Part shown: positions 1-9,432 of the stretch, one piece after another
Position numbering within the stretch: the stretch's first letter is position 1
Layout: every line of letters begins with the position of its first letter
Assembly: GCA_002784045.1 (NCBI GenBank)
Contig: PFJX01000044.1
Span: forward strand, 1 to 37,288
Direction of reading: 5' to 3'
Length of the DNA: 37,288 nt
Source: Hydrogenophilales bacterium CG_4_10_14_3_um_filter_63_21
GTDB taxonomy: Bacteria > Pseudomonadota > Gammaproteobacteria > Burkholderiales > Thiobacillaceae
The notes under the pieces: generated by a model
Seen by the model: only the letters and a program-made list of their open reading frames with translations
The model's database searches: none
What the model was told of the DNA's origin: nothing
Translations under genes and position numbers: made by a program

Positions 1-9
1 CATTCCTCG

Positions 10-1032
10 ATGGAAATACGCTCTACCGTTCAGACTCATACCATGTTGGAAAAGACTCAGGGTTTCGGTTGTGCGGCTCTTGGGTTAACCTGCCAGGTGT
101 TTTCGGGTTTTGCAGCAGCACCCAGGGTCTTCTCCAGACGGGTTGATAGGTCCAGGAAGTGCCCCGGACAACCGTTTCAGACTCTGTTGATCCCTTTGAT
201 AATCCGCGCCACCTTGCTTTCTCGTCTGCCCTACGTCGCGTTGTTCGCCGCTTTGCTGCTGCTGGCCTGGGCGCTGGCGTACTGGACCTGGGTGTTTCTT
301 GCGCCGCGCCAGGCGGGCCAGGCCCACGCGGTTAGCGCGCCGGTATTGAGCAAGTTGCTGGCCGAGCAGGCGGTGGCCTTCCACCTGTTCGGCGGCGCGG
401 CGCCGGGGGCGCGGGAGCAGGGGCCGGCGGCGGCGCCTTCGAATATTGGTGTGCGTGGGATTTACGCCGCGCGCGATGGCCGCTCCGGCTTTGCCGTGCT
501 GGTTCTGGACGGACATCCGGTTGCGGCGCTGTTGGGCAAGGCGTTCGCGCCGGGCATGGTGTTACAGGGGGTTTATGCCGATCGCGTGGAGATTCAGCGC
601 AATGGCCAGATCGAGACCGCGCGCCTGGCGCCGGTGGCCGTTTTCGTGCCGGGCATGGACCGCCCGGTGGCAGCCTCTAGTGAGCCCTCCGCATTGCGGG
701 TTGTTGTGCACGAGTTGGGGCCTGGCCAATTTGGTTTTTCCCGCACCCAGATGCTGGAGGCATTGAAGCGCGCCGATCAACTCCCTTTGCTTGGGCGTTT
801 CGGGCCGCATCCGCGCGGCGGCGCGGTGCTGGAGCAAAGCCCGGCCGGTGGGCTGCCAGAAAAGCTGGGGCTGAAGGTCGGCGATGTGGTCACCGGGATC
901 AATGAAAAATCGCTGGCGGGGCCGCGTGACGTGATGCGGCTTTACCAACAATTGGTGGAGAGCGAGAAGGTGAGCGTGGATGTTTTGCGAGCGGGCGAAA
1001 AAATGAATCTCGGCATACAGGTGGCGCCATGA
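10..1032 (+). CDS. gspC: Type II secretion system protein GspC (inner-membrane, PDZ-containing)
   Basis: Inner-membrane component that links the secretin GspD to the inner-membrane platform of the type II secretion system. Numbered from the ATG at 10, one hydrophobic helix lies at about residues 73-97, a periplasmic homology region follows, and a PDZ domain fills about 264-340 (GLKVGDVVTGINEKSL is the typical core). The first ~58 codons look non-coding: they have no family resemblance, and GspC proteins normally begin just before the membrane helix. The real start is therefore probably one of the in-frame TTG/CTG codons at 184-214; no clear ribosome site decides between them. The stop overlaps the gspD ATG by 4 bp, which indicates translational coupling. 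Family call is firm; the start is not. Confidence 0.85.
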   Translation: MEIRSTVQTHTMLEKTQGFGCAALGLTCQVFSGFAAAPRVFSRRVDRSRKCPGQPFQTLLIPLIIRATLLSRLPYVALFAALLLLAWALAYWTWVFLAPRQAGQAHAVSAPVLSKLLAEQAVAFHLFGGAAPGAREQGPAAAPSNIGVRGIYAARDGRSGFAVLVLDGHPVAALLGKAFAPGMVLQGVYADRVEIQRNGQIETARLAPVAVFVPGMDRPVAASSEPSALRVVVHELGPGQFGFSRTQMLEALKRADQLPLLGRFGPHPRGGAVLEQSPAGGLPEKLGLKVGDVVTGINEKSLAGPRDVMRLYQQLVESEKVSVDVLRAGEKMNLGIQVAP

Positions 1033-3083
1033 ACGGGCGGTTATTGGGGTTGCGGGCGGTGTTGGCGGCCTCCCTGTCGGCGGCGGCGCTGGCTACTTCG
1101 CCGGCCTCGGCGGCTGCGCCGCAGGGGCCGGTGATGTTGAATTTCGTCAATGCGGAGATCGATTCCGTGGTGCGGGCGATGGGGCAGATCACCGGCAAGA
1201 ACTTTCTGCTGGACCCGCGGGTAAAGGGGACGATCAATATCGCTTCCGTGCATCCGGTCAGCGCCGACCTGGCCTATCAGATTCTGATTTCTTCCTTGCG
1301 TATGCAGGGCTTCACGGCGGTGGAAGGCAAAGGCTTGGTGAAAATCGTGCCGGAGGCGGATGCCAAGCAGCATTTCAGCCAGACTTACGGCCGCGTGGTG
1401 AAAAGCGGTGGCGACCAGGTGGTGACTCAGGTCTATCCGCTGCAATACGCCACGGCGGCGCAACTGGTTACCGTGTTGCGTCCGCTGATCGCGCCGAATA
1501 ACGCGGTATCGGCTTATCCCGGTTCGAACACGCTGGTCATCACCGATTACGCCGACAACCTCAAGCGCATCACGCAGATCATCGAGGCCATCGACCGGCC
1601 GAACGATGCCGAATTCAACATCATCAAGGTGCAGCATCTTTCCGCGATCGAGCTTGCGCAGCAGCTTTCCCGCCTGTTCGCCGATCCGGCCGGCGCGCAC
1701 TCCGGCCCGGTGGCCGCCGGTAATACGCTGCTGATTGCGGCCGATGGCCGCAGCAACAGCCTGCTGGTGCGCACCGACAACCAGGGCAAGCTGGACACCC
1801 TGCGCGCCATGGTGGCGCAACTGGATACGCCGTCTTCCGCGATGAGCAACTTGCAGGTGGTGCATCTGCGCAATGCGGATGCGACCAAGTTGGCGGAAAC
1901 CCTGCGCGCGCTGGCGGCGGGGGAGGCGCGCGGCGCTGGCGTGCCAGCCCCGGCGCAAGCCGCGCCCGCGGTGGGCGGCGCAACTGGCCCGGGGGTGACC
2001 ATTCTGGCGGATGCCGCGACCAATTCACTGGTGATCAACGCGCCGGACCATCTCTACAACAGCCTGCGCGCGGTGATCGACAAGCTGGATGCGCAACGCG
2101 CGCAGATCTTTGTCGAGGCGTTGATCGTGGAAGTGACCAGCGCCAAGGCGGCGGAGTTGGGCATTCAATGGCAAGGTCCGCTGATCCAGCGCAATGGCGA
2201 CTATGCGCTGGTGGGCGGGACCAACTTTTCCAGCGGCGGCAACAATCTACTCTCGCTTTCCGCGGCGGCGGCGAGTGGGGCGGTCACTTCGTTGCCCAGC
2301 ACAGGCCTGAATCTGGCGCTGGGACAGGTCCTCAACATCAATGGCAAGCCGGTCACTACCCTGACCGCGCTGGCGCGCCTGTGGGAGGGGGATAGCGACG
2401 CCAACATCCTGTCCACGCCCAATCTGCTGACGCTGGACAATGAGGAAGCCAAGATCGTCATCGGCCAGAACGTCCCCTTCATCACCGGCAGCTATGCCCA
2501 GGGCGCTTCCGGCGCCGCCGGGGCGACGGTGAACCCGTTCCAGACCATCGAGCGCAAGGATGTCGGCCTGACCCTGAAGGTCAAGCCGCAGGTATCGGAA
2601 GGCGGCACCATCAAGCTGCAAATCGTGCAGGAAGTTTCTAACGTCAGCGACGCGACCAACCAGGCGGGCATCATCACCAACAAGCGGTCGATCGAGACCA
2701 CGGTACTGGTGGGTGATGGCGAGGCCATCGTGCTGGGCGGGCTGATTCAGGACGATGTTCAGAATGGGGTCGACAAGGTGCCTGGCCTGGGCGACATCCC
2801 CTTGTTGGGAGCCCTGTTCCGCAGTGAAACCCGCAAGCGCACGAAGACCAATCTGATGGTTTTTCTGCGCCCGGCGGTGGTGCGCAGCCCGGAAGCGATG
2901 TCCGGCCTCACGCAAAACCGCTATGACTACATCCGCAATATTTACAGCGCCTTTCCGGCGCCGAAACGCTGGCTGATGCCGGATATTTCGGCCGGCAATC
3001 TGCCCAACCTGAAACTCGATCGCGTGCTCGCGGCGAAGCCAAAATCGGCTGCGCCCACGGCTGAGAAAGCACCGACACCTTGA
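1029..3083 (+). CDS. gspD: Type II secretion system secretin GspD
   Basis: Forms the outer-membrane channel through which folded exoproteins leave the cell. The 684 residues match the usual length. A Sec signal peptide (cleavage near residue 29, after SPASA) is followed by an N0 domain (from about 33; FVNAEIDSVVRAMGQITGKN), the repeated N1-N3 domains (about 125-370, with a Gly/Ala/Pro-rich insert in N3), and the secretin beta-barrel domain (about 400-640), which has the signature VPGLGDIPLLGALFRS near 583-598. There is no lipobox. The ATG overlaps the gspC stop, and the gene runs directly into gspE. The family assignment is unambiguous. Confidence 0.96.
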   Translation: MNGRLLGLRAVLAASLSAAALATSPASAAAPQGPVMLNFVNAEIDSVVRAMGQITGKNFLLDPRVKGTINIASVHPVSADLAYQILISSLRMQGFTAVEGKGLVKIVPEADAKQHFSQTYGRVVKSGGDQVVTQVYPLQYATAAQLVTVLRPLIAPNNAVSAYPGSNTLVITDYADNLKRITQIIEAIDRPNDAEFNIIKVQHLSAIELAQQLSRLFADPAGAHSGPVAAGNTLLIAADGRSNSLLVRTDNQGKLDTLRAMVAQLDTPSSAMSNLQVVHLRNADATKLAETLRALAAGEARGAGVPAPAQAAPAVGGATGPGVTILADAATNSLVINAPDHLYNSLRAVIDKLDAQRAQIFVEALIVEVTSAKAAELGIQWQGPLIQRNGDYALVGGTNFSSGGNNLLSLSAAAASGAVTSLPSTGLNLALGQVLNINGKPVTTLTALARLWEGDSDANILSTPNLLTLDNEEAKIVIGQNVPFITGSYAQGASGAAGATVNPFQTIERKDVGLTLKVKPQVSEGGTIKLQIVQEVSNVSDATNQAGIITNKRSIETTVLVGDGEAIVLGGLIQDDVQNGVDKVPGLGDIPLLGALFRSETRKRTKTNLMVFLRPAVVRSPEAMSGLTQNRYDYIRNIYSAFPAPKRWLMPDISAGNLPNLKLDRVLAAKPKSAAPTAEKAPTP

Positions 3084-3088
3084 TCGCC

Positions 3089-4573
3089 ATGCCGAATATC
3101 GACCCCGCCGTCGTCCGCCGTATTCCCTACCACGCCGCGCGCGGCCAGGGAGTCGTCGCCGCGCGCCAGGTCGGCGATGCGATCGAACTCTGGGTGCGCG
3201 AGGGCGCCAGTGTGGCGGCGCTGTCCGAGGCGCGCCGCATCCTCGCCGCGCCCTTGTTGCCGGTGCTGCTGGCGGCGGCGGAGTTCGATGCCCGGCTGGC
3301 CCAGGCCTACGCGCGTGAGGAAACCCATGCCGCGCAGATCATGGACGACCTGGAACAGGAGATCGACCTCTCGGCGCTGGCCCAGGACATCCCGGCGGTG
3401 GGCGATCTGCTCGAATCGGACGACGACGCGCCGATCATTCGCCTGATCAATGCGCTGCTCGCCCAGGCCTTGCGCGAGGGCGCTTCCGATATCCACCTGG
3501 AAGCCTATGAAAATCGCTCGCTGCTGCGTTATCGCGTGGACGGCATCCTGCGCGATGTGATGAAGCCGCCGCGCGCTTTGCACGCGGCGCTGGTTTCCCG
3601 GATCAAGGTCATGGCCAGCCTGGACATCGCCGAGAAGCGTCTGCCGCAGGATGGCCGCATCTCGCTGCGGGTGGCCGGGCGGCCCGTCGATGTGCGCGTT
3701 TCCACCTTGCCCACCGGCCACGGCGAACGCGCGGTGCTGCGCTTGCTCGATAAGCAGCACGGCCGCCTGGAGCTGGAAGCGCTGGGCATGGATGCGCTCG
3801 CGTTGCGCGGCCTCGACCAGCTCATTCGCGCGCCGCACGGCATCATCCTGGTCACCGGCCCCACCGGCTCGGGCAAGACCACCACGCTGTATGCCGCGCT
3901 CTCAAGGCTGGATACCAGCCGGCTCAACATCATGACGGTGGAAGATCCGATCGAGTATGACCTCGACCAGATCAGCCAGACCCAGGTCAATCCGCGCATC
4001 GACCTCACCTTCGCCCGCGCCCTGCGCGCCATCCTGCGGCAGGATCCGGATGTGGTGATGATCGGCGAAATCCGCGACCTGGAAACCGCGCAGATCGCGG
4101 TGCAGGCCTCGCTCACCGGCCACCTGGTGCTCGCCACCTTGCATACCAACGACGCCCTGGGCGCGGTCACTCGACTGGCCGACATGGGGGTGGAGCCCTA
4201 TCTGCTGGCCACCAGCCTGATCGGCGTGCTCGGCCAGCGCCTGGTGCGCCGCCTGTGCCCCGTCTGTAAGCGCGGCGCCCCGCCCGATGCCACGGAGCGA
4301 GCCGCCCTCGCCGGCTTGGCCGTGCAACAGGTGATGCACGCGGTCGGCTGTCCGGAATGCAACCACACCGGCTATCGCGGCCGTACCGGGGTGTACGAGT
4401 TGTTCTCCTTGAATGACGCCGCCCGCCGCCTCATTCACGACGGCGCCAGCGAGGCCGTGCTGCGCGCGGCGGCCGCGGGCGGCGGCTGGATCAGCCTGTA
4501 CGAAGACGGCCTGCGCTGGGTGGCCGCCGGGGAGACCACGCTGGAAGAAGTGATGCGGGTGGCCAGGGCATGA
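3089..4573 (+). CDS. gspE: Type II secretion system ATPase GspE
   Basis: Cytoplasmic hexameric ATPase that powers pseudopilus assembly. It has Walker A GPTGSGKTTTLYAAL (about residues 256-270), an Asp box, Walker B with DPDVVMIGEIRD, a His box LTGHLVLATLHTNDA, and the C-terminal tetracysteine zinc motif of GspE/PilB ATPases (CPVC near 390, CPEC near 421). The ATG at 3089 is used here. A TTG at 3080 would add three codons and overlap the gspD stop as TTGA, matching the coupling seen at gspC/gspD, so either start is possible. Tetracysteine and Walker motifs are intact, so the protein should be active. Confidence 0.95.
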   Translation: MPNIDPAVVRRIPYHAARGQGVVAARQVGDAIELWVREGASVAALSEARRILAAPLLPVLLAAAEFDARLAQAYAREETHAAQIMDDLEQEIDLSALAQDIPAVGDLLESDDDAPIIRLINALLAQALREGASDIHLEAYENRSLLRYRVDGILRDVMKPPRALHAALVSRIKVMASLDIAEKRLPQDGRISLRVAGRPVDVRVSTLPTGHGERAVLRLLDKQHGRLELEALGMDALALRGLDQLIRAPHGIILVTGPTGSGKTTTLYAALSRLDTSRLNIMTVEDPIEYDLDQISQTQVNPRIDLTFARALRAILRQDPDVVMIGEIRDLETAQIAVQASLTGHLVLATLHTNDALGAVTRLADMGVEPYLLATSLIGVLGQRLVRRLCPVCKRGAPPDATERAALAGLAVQQVMHAVGCPECNHTGYRGRTGVYELFSLNDAARRLIHDGASEAVLRAAAAGGGWISLYEDGLRWVAAGETTLEEVMRVARA

Positions 4574-4595
4574 CGGTTGGTGTCCGTTAACTGGC

Positions 4596-5813
4596 ATGGC
4601 CGGTTTCCGCTTCGAAGCCATAGATGCCGCCGGTCGCCGCGAGACTGGCGTGTTGGAGGCCGATACGCCGCGCCAGGCGCGCGCGCAGTTGCGCGAGCGT
4701 GGACTGATTCCCACCCAGGTCGAGCTATTGCTGGAAACCGTCGAGAAACAGGAGAAGCGCGGTTATCGGCGCGAGCGCGGCCTGTCCACCACCGATCTCG
4801 CGCTGGCCACCCGCCAGTTGGCCACTTTGCTGGCCGCCGGCCTGACCATGGAAGAAAGCCTTTCCGCGACCATCGAACAGTCGGAATCCGTCGCCACCCA
4901 GCGGGTGTTGGCGGGGGTGCGCGGGGAAGTGCTGGGCGGCGCTTCGCTGTCCCGCGCGATGGTGCGTTATCCCGCCGTGTTCTCCGAGCTGTATTGCACC
5001 CTCGTGGCAAGCGGTGAGGACTCCGGCAAGCTCGGCGCCGTGCTGGAGCGCCTGGCGGATTACATCGAGGCGCGCAATACCCTGCGCCGCCGCGTCAGCC
5101 TGGCCTTCATCTATCCCGCTCTGGTCACCGGCGTTTCCGTCCTGGTGGTTACCGGCCTGCTCACCTACGTGGTGCCGCAAGTGGTGGCGGTGTTCGAGAA
5201 CTCCCACCAGACCCTGCCCCTGCTCACCCGCGCGTTGATCGGCCTGTCCGCGTTGCTGCGCGGCTACGGCCTGTACTTCCTCGCCGTGCTGGCCGCCGCC
5301 CTGTTCCTGTTCCGCCAGGCATTGAAAGGCGAAGACTTTCGCCGCCGCTGGCATCACACCCTGCTGCGCTTACCGTTGATCGGCCGCCTCACCCGCACCG
5401 TGAATACCGCGCGCCTGGCCAGCACGCTGGCTATCCTTTCCGGTAGCGGCGTGCCGCTACTTTCCGCCTTGCAGGCCGCCGCCGGTGTGGTCGGCAACCT
5501 GCCCATGCGCGGCGCCGTGGACGAGATATACAAGCGGGTGCGCGAGGGGGGCAGCATGAGCCGCGCCATCGCCGCCACTGGCCTGTTTCCGCCGGTGATG
5601 GCCCACCTGGTCGCCAGTGGCGAAAAAAGCGGCCGCCTGCCGGAAATGCTGGAGCGCATCGCCAGCCAGCAGACCCAGGAACTCGACACCCGCGTGCTTT
5701 CCCTCACGGCGCTGCTGGAACCCTTGCTGATCCTGGCCATGGGCGGCGTTGTTCTCCTCATCGTGCTGGCGATTCTGATGCCCATCTTCGAGATGAACCA
5801 GATGGTTCATTGA
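4596..5813 (+). CDS. gspF: Type II secretion system inner-membrane platform protein GspF
   Basis: Polytopic inner-membrane protein of the secretion platform that works with the GspE ATPase. The 405 residues, the N-terminus FRFEAIDAAGRRETG and the two repeated cytoplasmic T2SSF domains (the ASGEDSGKL and ASGEKSGRLPEML boxes recur) are diagnostic. Membrane helices lie at about 170-200, 221-240 and 373-402. It starts 22 bp after gspE. No gspG or other pseudopilin gene follows: the stop codon TGA lies at the edge of an inverted-repeat element, and the next gene is leuC. The remaining gsp genes must be elsewhere if the system is complete. Confidence 0.95.
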   Translation: MAGFRFEAIDAAGRRETGVLEADTPRQARAQLRERGLIPTQVELLLETVEKQEKRGYRRERGLSTTDLALATRQLATLLAAGLTMEESLSATIEQSESVATQRVLAGVRGEVLGGASLSRAMVRYPAVFSELYCTLVASGEDSGKLGAVLERLADYIEARNTLRRRVSLAFIYPALVTGVSVLVVTGLLTYVVPQVVAVFENSHQTLPLLTRALIGLSALLRGYGLYFLAVLAAALFLFRQALKGEDFRRRWHHTLLRLPLIGRLTRTVNTARLASTLAILSGSGVPLLSALQAAAGVVGNLPMRGAVDEIYKRVREGGSMSRAIAATGLFPPVMAHLVASGEKSGRLPEMLERIASQQTQELDTRVLSLTALLEPLLILAMGGVVLLIVLAILMPIFEMNQMVH

Positions 5814-5952
5814 ACCTGGAAACGGCAGTTGACCGCTCGTTCGCCCTCGTGAGGCCGCGCGGATGCCAAGGCTTACGCCTTCGATCACGGCCACCGAGTG
5901 GGTGAGCCCGCTACGCACACTCGGGTGCATTCAACGGCCGTTTCCAGGTTGA
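5811..5952. repeat. 142-bp structured inverted-repeat (MITE-like) element after gspF
   Basis: Two 22-nt arms, 5811-5832 and 5931-5952, are inverted copies matching at 20 of 22 positions (shared core AACCTGGAAACGGC). They enclose 98 bp with smaller hairpins: AAGGC-TTAC-GCCTT at 5868-5881, and CACCGAGTG (5892-5900) pairing with CACTCGGGTG (5918-5927) with one bulge. The gspF stop TGA forms the first three bases of the left arm. The layout resembles a miniature inverted-repeat element or a long structured intergenic RNA. No second copy was seen in this window, and no target-site duplication is obvious. Confidence 0.6.
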
Positions 5953-5961
5953 ATCGCTCTG

Positions 5962-5986
5962 TTCGGCCCGCCAGCGGGCCTCCCAC
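5962..5986. repeat. REP-like palindrome, GGCCCGC/GCGGGCC family (copy 1)
   Basis: TTCGGCCCGCCAGCGGGCC followed by TCCCAC. It is the same dispersed repeat as those at 26435-26459 and 30817-30841. The stem GGCCCGC/GCGGGCC encloses a 2-nt loop. It sits between the inverted-repeat element and leuC. This copy differs from the other two by a base in the loop and one in the GTAGGAG-like end. Confidence 0.65.
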
Positions 5987-6050
5987 GCCGCCATCGCCTC
6001 ACCCCGTCCCGACGTGAAATAATCCCCCCCTTTCTTTTGCAGCCCCCGTC

Positions 6051-7499
6051 ATGACCCCGCGCACCCTTTACGACAAACTCTGGGACGCCCACGTCGTCCT
6101 CAGGCAAGCCAATGGCACCACGTTGATTTATATCGACCGCCATCTGGTGCATGAAGTGACCAGCCCACAGGCCTTCGAGAGCCTCAAGCTGTCCGGCCGC
6201 AAGCTGTGGCGGGCAAAGACGATCCTGGCTACTCCCGACCACAACGTGCCGACCACCGATCGCGCCGCCGGCATCGTCGATTCCGTGGCGCGCACCCAGG
6301 TGGCAACCCTGGACGCCAACTGCGCCGAGTACGGACTCAACGAATTCCGCATGGACGACCGCCGCCAGGGCATCGTCCATGTCATCGGTCCGGAACAGGG
6401 CTTTACCCTGCCTGGCGCCACCCTGGTGTGCGGCGATTCGCATACCAGCACGCACGGCGCCTTTGCCGCGCTGGCGTTCGGCATCGGTACTTCCGAAGTC
6501 GAGCACGTGCTGGCGACGCAATGCCTGTGGCAGGCCAAGTCGAAGGCGATGCTGGTGAAAGTGGACGGCGACCTGCCGGCCGGCGTCACCGCCAAGGACA
6601 TCGCCCTGGCCATCATTGGAAAAATAGGGACGGCGGGTGGGACCGGCTACGCGCTGGAATTCGCCGGTTCCGCCATTCGCGCCTTGTCGATGGAAGGCCG
6701 CATGACCTTGTGCAACATGGCGATCGAGGCCGGCGCCCGCGCCGGCATGGTGGCGGCGGACGAGAAGACGATTCGCTATGTCGAAGGCCGCCCGCAGGCC
6801 CCGAAAGGGGCTGCCTGGGAGCAGGCCGTGGCGTACTGGCGCACGCTGCATTCCGACACGGGCGCGGCGTTTGATGCGGTGGTGGAGCTGGACGCCGCCG
6901 ACATCCGCCCGCAGGTGACCTGGGGGACGTCGCCGGAGATGGTGCTTTCGGTGGAAGATCGGGTGCCGAACCCGGCGGATGCACCCAATGCCGTGAAGAA
7001 AGCGGATTGGGAACGCGCGCTGGCTTATATGGGCTTGAACGCCGGCACGCCGATGACCGAGATCACCATTGACAAGGCTTTCATCGGCTCCTGCACCAAT
7101 TCGCGCATCGAAGACCTGCGTGAAGCCGCCGCCGTGGCGCGCTGGGCGGTGGCGAATGGCCACCGTGTCGCCGCGAATGTGAAACTGGCGATGGTGGTGC
7201 CGGGTTCCGGCCTGGTGAAGCGCCAAGCCGAAGCCGAGGGCCTGGATCGGGATTTCATTGCCGCCGGCTTCGAGTGGCGCGAGCCGGGCTGTTCCATGTG
7301 CCTGGCGATGAACGCTGACCGCCTGGAACCGGGCGAGCGTTGCGCCGCCACTTCCAACCGCAACTTCGAGGGCCGCCAGGGCCAGGGTGGCCGCACCCAT
7401 CTGGTGAGCCCGGCGATGGCGGCGGCGGCGGCGGTATTCGGACATTTTGTTGATATTCGAGATTTGAGACTGGCTAACCGAGGCGAGGTGATGAGATGA
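6051..7499 (+). CDS. leuC: 3-isopropylmalate dehydratase large subunit
   Basis: Catalytic large subunit of isopropylmalate isomerase (leucine biosynthesis, 2-isopropylmalate to 3-isopropylmalate), an aconitase-family [4Fe-4S] enzyme. The cluster ligands are visible as Cys348 in [11 protein letters not shown] and Cys414/Cys417 in CSMC. The N-terminus [13 protein letters not shown] and the [20 protein letters not shown] box are typical. Length is 482 residues, slightly above the usual ~470. It opens the leu cluster and overlaps the following small lipoprotein gene by 4 bp (ATGA). A long minus-strand open frame over it is a GC-rich shadow. Confidence 0.97.
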   Translation: MTPRTLYDKLWDAHVVLRQANGTTLIYIDRHLVHEVTSPQAFESLKLSGRKLWRAKTILATPDHNVPTTDRAAGIVDSVARTQVATLDANCAEYGLNEFRMDDRRQGIVHVIGPEQGFTLPGATLVCGDSHTSTHGAFAALAFGIGTSEVEHVLATQCLWQAKSKAMLVKVDGDLPAGVTAKDIALAIIGKIGTAGGTGYALEFAGSAIRALSMEGRMTLCNMAIEAGARAGMVAADEKTIRYVEGRPQAPKGAAWEQAVAYWRTLHSDTGAAFDAVVELDAADIRPQVTWGTSPEMVLSVEDRVPNPADAPNAVKKADWERALAYMGLNAGTPMTEITIDKAFIGSCTNSRIEDLREAAAVARWAVANGHRVAANVKLAMVVPGSGLVKRQAEAEGLDRDFIAAGFEWREPGCSMCLAMNADRLEPGERCAATSNRNFEGRQGQGGRTHLVSPAMAAAAAVFGHFVDIRDLRLANRGEVMR

Positions 7500-7660
7500 C
7501 AACTCCGCAAAAATGGATTTTGTTCGGCGTGGTGAAGTTGCTGCTGTTGGCGGTGGCCGTGGGCGTGGTGTTCAGCATCTATGGCTGCAACACGGTCCGT
7601 GGCGTCGGCCAGGATGTGCAAAAGGCGGGTGAGGCCATCCAGCGAGCAGGCAACAAATGA
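7496..7660 (+). CDS. Entericidin EcnA/B-like small lipoprotein
   Basis: A 54-residue protein. It has a hydrophobic N-terminal helix (about residues 9-28), a lipobox-like SIYGC with the predicted lipidated Cys near residue 31, and the short tail [18 protein letters not shown] typical of entericidins. Entericidins are small cell-envelope lipoproteins; E. coli EcnB is bacteriolytic and EcnA antagonises it. The ATG overlaps the leuC stop by 4 bp, and the stop overlaps the leuD ATG by 4 bp, so it is translationally locked into the leu operon. No second entericidin is adjacent. The role here is unknown. Residue Tyr at lipobox position -2 is slightly unusual but tolerated. Confidence 0.85.
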   Translation: MTTPQKWILFGVVKLLLLAVAVGVVFSIYGCNTVRGVGQDVQKAGEAIQRAGNK

Positions 7661-8295
7661 ACCCGTTCAACCTCCTGCACGGCCTGGTCGCGCCGCTCGA
7701 CCGCGCCAACGTCGACACCGACGCGATCATTCCCAAGCAATTCCTCAAGTCGATCAAGCGTTCCGGCTTCGGCCCCAACGCCTTTGACGAATGGCGCTAT
7801 CTGGATCGCGGCGAGCCGGGCATGGATTGCTCGAAGCGCCCGATCAACCCGGATTTCGTGCTCAACCAGCCGCGTTACCAGGGGGCTTCCGTGCTGCTCG
7901 CACGGGAAAACTTCGGCTGCGGCTCCAGCCGCGAACATGCCCCGTGGGCGTTGGAGGACTACGGCTTCCGCGCCATCATCGCTCCCAGCTACGCCGACAT
8001 CTTCTTCAACAACTGCTTCAAGAACGGCATTCTGCCCATCGTCCTGGCCGCCGAGGTGGTCGATCGGCTGTTTCGGGAAACCGAGGCGCAAGCGGGTTAC
8101 CGCCTGACCATCGACCTCGCCGCGCAGACCGTGGTTACGCCCGCGGGTGAGGTGATTCCCTTCGAAGTCGATGGCGAGCGCAAACACCGTCTGCTAAACG
8201 GCCTCGATGACATCGCGCTGACCCTGCAACACACCGACCAGATCAAAGCCTACGAGGCGCGCCGCAAGGCGGAAGCGCCGTGGTTGTTCACCTGA
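7657..8295 (+). CDS. leuD: 3-isopropylmalate dehydratase small subunit
   Basis: Small (swivel-domain) subunit that pairs with LeuC. The 212 residues match the family, with the N-terminal [20 protein letters not shown] segment and the [15 protein letters not shown] loop that is diagnostic for LeuD. The ATG overlaps the entericidin-like stop. leuB begins 11 bp downstream at its preferred start. Confidence 0.97.
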   Translation: MNPFNLLHGLVAPLDRANVDTDAIIPKQFLKSIKRSGFGPNAFDEWRYLDRGEPGMDCSKRPINPDFVLNQPRYQGASVLLARENFGCGSSREHAPWALEDYGFRAIIAPSYADIFFNNCFKNGILPIVLAAEVVDRLFRETEAQAGYRLTIDLAAQTVVTPAGEVIPFEVDGERKHRLLNGLDDIALTLQHTDQIKAYEARRKAEAPWLFT

Positions 8296-8306
8296 AGGGA
8301 AAAACA

Positions 8307-9422
8307 ATGAAAACGAGCGAAGCAAAGTTTCGCGAGCCGCAAGGCGAGAGGCCGAAGGCCGTCAAACTCGCAGTTCTACCGGGTGACGGCATCGGCCCCG
8401 AGATCGTCGCGCAGGCGGTGAAGGTTCTCGATGTGCTCAAGCGCGACGGCGCCAAGATCGAGATGGAGTACGGCAACATCGGTGGCATCGGCTATGACCG
8501 GGAAGGCGATCCGCTGCCGGAATCGACGCTGAAGCTGTCGAAACAAGCGGATGCCGTGCTGCTGGGCGCGGTCGGCGGCCCGCAATATGACACCCTGGAT
8601 CGCCCGTTGCGCCCGGAACGCGGCCTGTTGCGCATTCGCAAGGAGCTCAACCTGTTCGCCAACCTGCGCCCGGCCTTGCTTTACCCGGAACTGGCCGGGG
8701 CCTCCTCGCTCAAGCCTGAAGTGGTGGCGGGGCTGGACATCATGATCGTGCGCGAACTGACCAGTGGCCTGTACTTCGGCCAGCCGCGCGGCATCGAAAT
8801 CCGCAAGGGTGAACGGGTGGGCTTCAACACCATGTTCTATTCCGAGAGCGAAATTCGCCGGGTCGCCCATATCGCCTTCGCCATCGCCATGAAGCGCGGC
8901 AAGCGCCTGTGCTCGGTGGAGAAGGCCAATGTGCTGGAGTGCTCGGAACTGTGGCGGGAGGTGGTGGCCGAGGTGGCGAAGCGTTACCCCGAGGTCGAAC
9001 TGTCCACGATGTACGTGGACAACGCCGCCATGCAACTGGTGCGCAACCCGAAGCAGTTCGATGTGATTGTCACCAGCAACCTGTTCGGCGACATCCTCTC
9101 CGATGAAGCCTCGATGCTCTCCGGCTCCATCGGCATGTTGCCCTCGGCCTCGCTGGACGAGCACAACAAGGGCATGTACGAGCCGATCCACGGCTCCGCC
9201 CCGGACATCGCCGGCCGAGACATCGCCAATCCGCTGGCGACGATTCTTTCGGTGGCGATGATGTATCGCTATACCTTCGCCGAGGCCGCCACGGCCGACC
9301 GGATCGAAAACGCGGTGAAGCAGGTTATCGCCCAAGGCTACCGCACCAGTGACATCTGGACTGCGGGCGGCACCAAGGTATCGTGCTCGGCGATGGGCGA
9401 TGCCGTCGTCGCCGCGATGTGA
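8307..9422 (+). CDS. leuB: 3-isopropylmalate dehydrogenase
   Basis: Oxidatively decarboxylates 3-isopropylmalate to 2-oxoisocaproate using NAD+, the third step of leucine synthesis. It shows [14 protein letters not shown] near the N-terminus, [27 protein letters not shown], the metal-binding DNAAMQLV region and [12 protein letters not shown]. The ATG at 8307 is preferred over the upstream GTG at 8280, which overlaps leuD, because AAGGGA lies at a good distance before it. The resulting 371-residue product carries about 20 extra residues before the usual LeuB N-terminus. Confidence 0.95.
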   Translation: MKTSEAKFREPQGERPKAVKLAVLPGDGIGPEIVAQAVKVLDVLKRDGAKIEMEYGNIGGIGYDREGDPLPESTLKLSKQADAVLLGAVGGPQYDTLDRPLRPERGLLRIRKELNLFANLRPALLYPELAGASSLKPEVVAGLDIMIVRELTSGLYFGQPRGIEIRKGERVGFNTMFYSESEIRRVAHIAFAIAMKRGKRLCSVEKANVLECSELWREVVAEVAKRYPEVELSTMYVDNAAMQLVRNPKQFDVIVTSNLFGDILSDEASMLSGSIGMLPSASLDEHNKGMYEPIHGSAPDIAGRDIANPLATILSVAMMYRYTFAEAATADRIENAVKQVIAQGYRTSDIWTAGGTKVSCSAMGDAVVAAM

Positions 9423-9432
9423 GGAGAAATCC

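Noticed and set aside
5811-5986. CRISPR array
   Set aside because: The repeats here are inverted, not direct, and no series of equal spacers exists anywhere in the window.
5931-7502. Long minus-strand open frame (523 codons) antisense to leuC
   Set aside because: It is His/Arg/Gly-rich with no family resemblance and mirrors a clear leuC gene; high GC content produces such shadow frames. The 485-codon frame opposite purF (25194-23737) and the 358-codon one opposite leuB are the same artefact.
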